NCBI GenBank assembly: GCA_021848765.1
Contig: JAJZTU010000043.1
Location: forward strand, 1 to 16,552
DNA: 16,552 bases
Reading direction: 5' to 3'
From: Bacillota bacterium
GTDB taxonomy: Bacteria > Bacillota > GCA-003054495 > Carboxydocellales > JAJZTU01
Shown here: positions 13,216-16,552 of the stretch, one piece after another
Layout of the letters: every line of letters starts with the position of its first letter
How positions within the stretch are numbered: position 1 is the first letter of the stretch
Notes under the pieces: generated by a model
Database searches by the model: none
The model's input: only the letters and a program-made list of their open reading frames with translations
Told to the model about the DNA's origin: nothing
Position numbers and translations under genes: made by a program

Positions 13216-13443
13216 TTAAAGAATTTCCACATTTACTTTTTTGCCCTCTTTAGCAGCCGCAGCTTTAACTACGGTGCGAATAGCTTTTGCAATTCTTCCC
13301 TGTTTTCCGATAATTTTACCCATATCAGCCGGGGCAACCCGGAGTTCAAAAGTCACTGACTCAGCGTCTTCCACTACATTAACTGATACTTCACCGGGGT
13401 TATCAACCAGGTTGCGGGCTAAAATTTCTACCAGAGCTTTCAC
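13216..13443 (-). CDS. khpA: RNA-binding KH domain protein KhpA (YlqC)
   Basis: A 75-residue single KH domain. The RNA-binding GXXG loop is GKQG within GKIIGKQGR (residues 42-50), and the fold ends with VKAAAAKEGKKVNVEIL. KhpA partners with KhpB/EloR in Gram-positive bacteria and binds many small RNAs and mRNAs. The start is GTG, with AGGAGGT 6 nt upstream. It follows rpsP by 23 nt, as in B. subtilis (ylqC). Confidence 0.93.
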   Translation of the reverse strand: MKALVEILARNLVDNPGEVSVNVVEDAESVTFELRVAPADMGKIIGKQGRIAKAIRTVVKAAAAKEGKKVNVEIL

Positions 13444-13466
13444 AGTGCCACCTCCTGCCTTGAGCC

Positions 13467-13736
13467 CTATTTGTTCTTAGCGGCATCGAGTTTTACAAAT
13501 ACTCCTGCCTTGTTGAACAGGGACTTTACAGTCTCAGTGGGTTGGGCACCTTTCTGCAACCAGTCCACAGCCTTCTCATCATTAATGTTAATGATGGCAG
13601 GGTTTTTGGTAGGGTTATAGTAACCGATTTCGTCGATAAAGCGGCCATCCCGGGGGGACCGGGAGTCAGCCACGACTACGCGGTAAAAAGGATCTTTTTT
13701 GGCACCCATTCTTTTTAAGCGGATTTTCACTGCCAT
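13467..13736 (-). CDS. rpsP: 30S ribosomal protein S16
   Basis: An 89-residue S16, needed for assembly of the small subunit body. The N-terminus MAVKIRLKRMGAKKDPFYRV and the following VADSRSPRDGRFIDEIGYYNP are family signatures. The ribosome binding site AAGGAGGTG is among the strongest in the window, as expected for a ribosomal protein. It lies 52 nt after ffh and before khpA. Confidence 0.97.
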   Translation of the reverse strand: MAVKIRLKRMGAKKDPFYRVVVADSRSPRDGRFIDEIGYYNPTKNPAIININDEKAVDWLQKGAQPTETVKSLFNKAGVFVKLDAAKNK

Positions 13737-13788
13737 GTTGTTTTCACCTCCTTATAAAAGTTGCCAATATCAAGTAAATCTATACTGG

Positions 13789-15150
13789 TTATTTACCGAA
13801 AAACGGTAACTTGAACCCTTTGCCGCCGGTTTTTTTCATTTTCTTCTCCATACCGGCAAATTGCTTCATCATAGCCCGGGTCTGTTCAAATTGCTTCAGA
13901 AAGCGGTTAACTTCCTGAATCTTAGTACCGCTGCCCCTGGCAATGCGCTTTTTGCGGCTGCCGTTTAAGATAGCGGGGTTGCGCCGTTCCTCAGGAGTCA
14001 TAGACTTAATGATCGCCTCAGTACGGGCAATTTCTTTCTCATCTATCTGCTCTTTAAATTCCTTCATCTGTTTGTTGCCGATTCCGGGGAGCATCTCCAA
14101 AATGGATTCCAGGGGACCCATCTTTTTCATCTGCTGCATTTGGTCGAGGAAATCCTCCAGGGTGAATTCAGCATTGCGGAGCTTGGTCTGGAGTTTTTGG
14201 GCCTGCTCGGCGTCAAAGGAAGCCTGGGCTTTTTCAATCAGGCTCAAGACATCCCCCATGCCCAGAATCCGGGAAGCCATGCGGTCCGGGTAAAAGGGCT
14301 CCAGGGCATCCAACTTTTCTCCCATTCCGGCAAACTTAATGGGCCTGCCGGTTATTGCTTTAATGGACAGGGCAGCGCCACCCCGGGCATCCCCGTCCAG
14401 TTTGGTAAGGATTACCCCATCCACACCCAGTTGGTTGTTAAAGGTTTCGGCTACTTCTACAGCAACCTGACCCGTCATAGCGTCTACCACCAGCAGGATC
14501 TCATGGGGCTTAACCTCTGCCTTGATATTCTTCAGTTCATCCATGAGTTCTTCATTGATATGCAGCCGCCCGGCGGTATCAATAATTACCAGGTCCCGGC
14601 CGTTGGACTGGGCATATTCTATGGCGCCTTTAGCAATGGCTACCGGGCTGATCCCATCTCCCATGCTAAAAACCGGAATATCCAGCTGCTGCCCCAGAAC
14701 CTGTAACTGCTTAATAGCAGCCGGCCGGTAGACGTCACCTGCTACCAGGAGCGGGCGGCGCCCCTGTTTGCGCAGGAGGTTGGCCAGTTTGCCCGCAGTG
14801 GTGGTTTTCCCGGCACCCTGGAGTCCCACCAGCATTACCACTGTGGGGGGCTTGGAGGCTATGGTAATCTTGCTTTGGGTGCCACCCATAAGCTCAGTTA
14901 GCTCGTCGTTTACTATTTTGATTACCTGCTGGCCGGGAGTGAGACTTTCCAGAATCTCCCGTCCCATGCAGCGTTCCTTGATTTTGTTCTCAAAGCTTTT
15001 TACTACTTTAAAGCTGACATCAGCCTCAAAAAGAGCCAGGCGCACCTCCCTGAGGGCCTCTTTGATATCTGCTTCGGTAAGCTTGCCTTTTCCGCGGAGC
15101 TTCTTAAAAGTGTTCTGCAGCTTTTCGGCCAATCCTTCGAACACAGCCAT
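13789..15150 (-). CDS. ffh: signal recognition particle protein Ffh
   Basis: A 453-residue SRP54 GTPase that binds signal sequences on the ribosome and 4.5S/SRP RNA, then hands them to FtsY. The N domain spans about residues 1-90. The G domain has GLQGAGKTT (109-117), DTAGR (191-195) and TKLDGDARGG. The methionine-rich M domain runs from about 330 to the end, with MKKMGPLESILEMLPG and GSRKKRIARGSGT, the SRP RNA-binding helix-turn-helix. The end is basic and Gly-rich. It follows ylxM by 23 nt; AAAGGAG lies about 10 nt before the ATG. Confidence 0.97.
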   Translation of the reverse strand: MAVFEGLAEKLQNTFKKLRGKGKLTEADIKEALREVRLALFEADVSFKVVKSFENKIKERCMGREILESLTPGQQVIKIVNDELTELMGGTQSKITIASKPPTVVMLVGLQGAGKTTTAGKLANLLRKQGRRPLLVAGDVYRPAAIKQLQVLGQQLDIPVFSMGDGISPVAIAKGAIEYAQSNGRDLVIIDTAGRLHINEELMDELKNIKAEVKPHEILLVVDAMTGQVAVEVAETFNNQLGVDGVILTKLDGDARGGAALSIKAITGRPIKFAGMGEKLDALEPFYPDRMASRILGMGDVLSLIEKAQASFDAEQAQKLQTKLRNAEFTLEDFLDQMQQMKKMGPLESILEMLPGIGNKQMKEFKEQIDEKEIARTEAIIKSMTPEERRNPAILNGSRKKRIARGSGTKIQEVNRFLKQFEQTRAMMKQFAGMEKKMKKTGGKGFKLPFFGK

Positions 15151-15173
15151 GGGCAGTCGCTCCTTTCCTCACA

Positions 15174-15530
15174 CTAAAAAGTCTTTAAGAGTTCATGAAT
15201 AATATTTTCTGCCCGGTAGAGCAGAATTTCGTTTTTTTCTATCCGGTATTGGGCCAGGGCCTGATTAACGCTTTCCAGACCCTGTTTCAGGGAGAGGTGT
15301 TTTTGGACCAAGCCCAGATTGGCTTCGTATTCCTCCAGGATTTTCCCCGAGCGTTTAACCAGGTCGTGGACAGCCTGGCGGCTGATATCCAGGGATTCGG
15401 CAATTTCACCCAGGGACAGGTCATCACCATAGTACAGTTCCATGGCCTGTCTCTGCTTCTCAGTCAGGAGTTGTCCGTAAAAATCAACCAAAAGGGCCAT
15501 CCGTGCCACCTTTTCTATTTCTTGAGCCAA
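15174..15530 (-). CDS. ylxM: YlxM/p13-like helix-turn-helix protein, SRP-associated
   Basis: A 118-residue putative DNA- or RNA-binding protein usually located before ffh. The sigma-70 region-4-like helix-turn-helix is LLTEKQRQAMELYYGDDLSL, then GEIAESLDISRQAVHDLVKR, followed by a long helix. YlxM-like proteins in streptococci stimulate SRP GTPase activity. The start chosen is TTG at 15530 with GAGGGTGATG upstream, which gives an N-terminus as long as the B. subtilis protein; the ATG at 15500 with AAGGTG upstream is also possible. It is the first gene after a strong promoter. Confidence 0.88.
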   Translation of the reverse strand: MAQEIEKVARMALLVDFYGQLLTEKQRQAMELYYGDDLSLGEIAESLDISRQAVHDLVKRSGKILEEYEANLGLVQKHLSLKQGLESVNQALAQYRIEKNEILLYRAENIIHELLKTF

Positions 15531-15577
15531 GCGGACATCACCCTCTGCTGTAAAGGATTAGTTCTTTACACTAGTTG

Positions 15578-15606
15578 ATTCTAACGAATTTTGGGCAGAA
15601 TGTCAA
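15578..15606 (-). promoter_or_regulatory. sigma-A promoter of the ylxM-ffh operon
   Basis: A perfect TTGACA (15606-15601), 17 nt, then TAGAAT (15583-15578) on the minus strand. It is the best promoter in the window. The RNA leader before ylxM would be about 40 nt. Confidence 0.85.
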
Positions 15607-15638
15607 GGAGTATTTCTTGACAGGAGCATGTCTTGACA
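15601..15638. promoter_or_regulatory. candidate operator: dyad overlapping the ylxM -35 box plus a third half-site
   Basis: TGTCAAG (15601-15607) and CTTGACA (15616-15622) form a perfect dyad with an 8-bp spacer, covering the -35 box. A further CTTGACA lies at 15632-15638, so 15607-15622 and 15623-15638 are tandem 16-mers with 14 of 16 bases equal. A regulator binding here could control the whole block. The sites resemble Spo0A boxes only loosely. Confidence 0.5.
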
Positions 15639-15649
15639 CACAAAGGACA

Positions 15650-15677
15650 AAATAAAAACGCTGGTCTACAGCCAGCG
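15650..15677 (-). terminator. intrinsic terminator after the 57-codon gene
   Basis: CGCTGG (15677-15672), a 7-nt loop and CCAGCG (15664-15659) on the minus strand, followed by TTTTTATT. It closes the small gene and isolates the ylxM promoter. Confidence 0.85.
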
Positions 15678-15705
15678 GCAAAATTTGTGCCCAATGTAAC
15701 TTGTC

Positions 15706-15879
15706 CTAGGAAACTCTGGATGTTTTTTGGCGTCTTCGAGCTTTAGAGATTTGCTCATTGATATCTTCGTCTAAATCCATTATTTTAACCAAGAGCTTCA
15801 CTCTTTCGTCACCTGATTTTTGGTTCCAGGCATCTACCAAACGGTTGCGCTCCAGTTTCAGGATATCAAGCTTGTTCAT
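15706..15879 (-). CDS. small helical protein, unrecognised (remote Spo0E-like possibility)
   Basis: A 57-residue acidic-to-basic protein, predicted as two helices (LDILKLERNRLVDAWNQ and ERVKLLVKIMDLDEDINEQI) with a short turn and a basic tail ARRRQK. Size and layout recall Spo0E-like aspartyl-phosphate phosphatases, which act on Spo0A~P, but the key SQ-x-LD motif is not present as such (here KIMDLDE), so I do not assign it. The ATG at 15879 has eight G upstream with correct spacing; the open frame extends 26 codons further, but that part looks non-coding. A sigma-H-like promoter and a dyad lie upstream, and a terminator follows, so it is a unit of its own. Confidence 0.6.
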   Translation of the reverse strand: MNKLDILKLERNRLVDAWNQKSGDERVKLLVKIMDLDEDINEQISKARRRQKTSRVS

Positions 15880-15936
15880 CGTTAGCCCCCCCCTTTCGGC
15901 CTTGCAGGCTGTATGTATTTTGCAGCCAGGAATGTC

Positions 15937-15964
15937 AGAACTTGTGAATGTACTCACTAGTTCT
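15937..15964. promoter_or_regulatory. 28-bp imperfect dyad in the leader of the 57-codon gene
   Basis: The 11-bp arms AGAACTTGTGA and TCACTAGTTCT match at 10 of 11 positions around a 6-bp centre. The dyad lies about 5-33 nt after the predicted transcription start, where it could be a repressor site or a 5' RNA hairpin. Confidence 0.5.
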
Positions 15965-15975
15965 TGTTGTAAGGT

Positions 15976-16004
15976 TTATTCGACGTTGATTTAAAAATTC
16001 CTGC
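15976..16004 (-). promoter_or_regulatory. sigma-H (Spo0H) promoter candidate
   Basis: On the minus strand GCAGGAATT (16004-15996), 11 nt, then GTCGAATAA (15984-15976). Both boxes fit every fixed position of the B. subtilis sigma-H consensus RnAGGAwWW-N11/12-RnnGAATww. The transcription start would be near 15970, about 90 nt before the 57-codon gene. No sigma-A promoter of similar quality is visible here. Confidence 0.5.
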
Positions 16005-16056
16005 TAAATTGGGAAATTTTCTTGCAATATGCAAAAGTTTTTTGGTTTATATCATT

Positions 16057-16095
16057 ATAAACAACAAAGCTGTAACACAATAGCAGTGTTACAGC
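16057..16095 (-). terminator. intrinsic terminator after the amidohydrolase gene
   Basis: GCTGTAACAC and GTGTTACAGC (16095-16086 and 16078-16069) form a perfect 10-bp stem with a 7-nt loop, followed on the minus strand by TTTGTTGTTTATA. It lies about 43 nt after the stop codon. Confidence 0.85.
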
Positions 16096-16137
16096 CCCAG
16101 GTAGTGGCAGTGCAATTCAATCTTGCGGAAGCATTAG

Positions 16138-16552
16138 TTACTTTTTCTCTTTACTCCTGGCCAGCAGCGCATCTGTATGCTCCTGGGCCTTCCGCAGCAC
16201 TGCTTTTTCATTCATGGTAAGCAGTTGCCGGTTTTCCATAACAAGCTTACCGTTTATAATCACCGTATCAATATCTGAGGCCTGAGCAGAGTACACCAGA
16301 TTGGCTACGACATCATGGCGGGGATATAGATGGGGCTTCTCCAGGTCAATGATCAGCAGGTCAGCCTTATAGCCAGGCTGAAGTATGCCAATTTCCTTAT
16401 CCAATCCCAATACCCTGGCCCCGCCTGCAGTGGCCATCTCCAGGGCCTGGTAGGCCGGAATCACGGTAGCATTCATGCTGTTTACCTTGTGCACGAGTGC
16501 TGCGGAGCGCATCTCCTGGAGCATATCCAGGTTATTGTTGCTGGAAGCCCCG
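16138..16552 (-). CDS. mtaD: amidohydrolase, S-adenosylhomocysteine/methylthioadenosine deaminase type, 3' part only
   Basis: The last 138 codons of a metal-dependent amidohydrolase of the MtaD/SsnA group; the gene runs out of the window. The visible part starts at the GASSNNNLDMLQEMR block typical of the family. It continues with LEMATAGGARVLGLDKEIGILQPGYKADLLIIDLEKPHLYP, the usual return to the small beta-sandwich domain, and ends in a Lys-rich tail. These enzymes deaminate SAH, MTA or adenosine to the inosine forms; the exact substrate cannot be decided without the catalytic N-terminal half. A link to SAM recycling would fit the many SAM-dependent enzymes nearby, but that is inference. Confidence 0.8.
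   Translation of the reverse strand, partial: GASSNNNLDMLQEMRSAALVHKVNSMNATVIPAYQALEMATAGGARVLGLDKEIGILQPGYKADLLIIDLEKPHLYPRHDVVANLVYSAQASDIDTVIINGKLVMENRQLLTMNEKAVLRKAQEHTDALLARSKEKK

Noticed and set aside
14140..14706. 188-codon plus-strand frame opposite ffh, and several other long plus-strand frames
   Set aside because: They lie antisense to well-identified genes, have no family resemblance, and are explained by the codon use of the real strand.
16022..16034. 13-bp palindrome TTGCAATATGCAA upstream of the 57-codon gene
   Set aside because: Short and AT-rich; it lies upstream of the predicted promoter with no other support.

Overview
The window comes from a low-to-mid GC, spore-forming Clostridia, most likely a member of the Peptococcaceae (Desulfotomaculum / Pelotomaculum / Desulfitobacterium relatives). 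This is inferred from gene content and gene order, not from a database search. Every convincing gene lies on the minus strand, so transcription runs from high to low coordinates. Start codons are mixed (several GTG and one TTG), and many ribosome binding sites are G-rich runs.

Region A (16552 to 15706) holds the C-terminal 138 codons of an MtaD-type amidohydrolase, closed by an intrinsic terminator. Next is a 57-codon gene of unknown function behind a sequence that matches the sigma-H promoter consensus and a 28-bp dyad. Region B (15700 to 10253) is the conserved SRP/ribosome-maturation block: ylxM, ffh, rpsP, khpA, ylqD, rimM, trmD, a SPOUT RNA methyltransferase and rplS. A strong promoter with an overlapping dyad precedes ylxM, and a second promoter with a structured leader drives rplS, which ends in a terminator. 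Region C (10156 to 8578) is lepB and rbgA (ylqF) followed by a terminator. In Bacillus subtilis the same order ylxM-ffh-rpsP-ylqC-ylqD-rimM-trmD-rplS-ylqF-rnhB-ylqG-ylqH is known, so the block is ancestral.

Region D (8416 to about 6480) interrupts that order between rbgA and rnhB. It contains a B12-binding radical SAM protein, a NYN/DUF88 gene that looks internally deleted, and a compact locus that appears to encode a roughly 85-nt structured RNA: two perfect 16-bp direct repeats, a good sigma-A promoter, two hairpins whose G-U pairs work only on the minus strand, and a terminator. This is the most novel-looking part of the window.

Region E (6381 to 3213) resumes the ancestral order with rnhB, a FliK-like protein (ylqG type) and an FlhB C-terminal-domain protein (ylqH type). 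Region F (2767 to 3212) has no gene but carries heptamer repeats and a possible structured leader. Region G (2766 to 1) is the start of a complex I operon, nuoA-nuoB-nuoC-nuoD-nuoH, cut by the window edge within nuoH.

Functionally the window combines co-translational protein targeting and secretion (Ffh, signal peptidase I), ribosome proteins and assembly factors (S16, L19, RimM, RbgA, KhpA), tRNA/RNA modification (TrmD, SPOUT enzyme), RNA-DNA hybrid removal (RNase HII) and the respiratory chain (Nuo).
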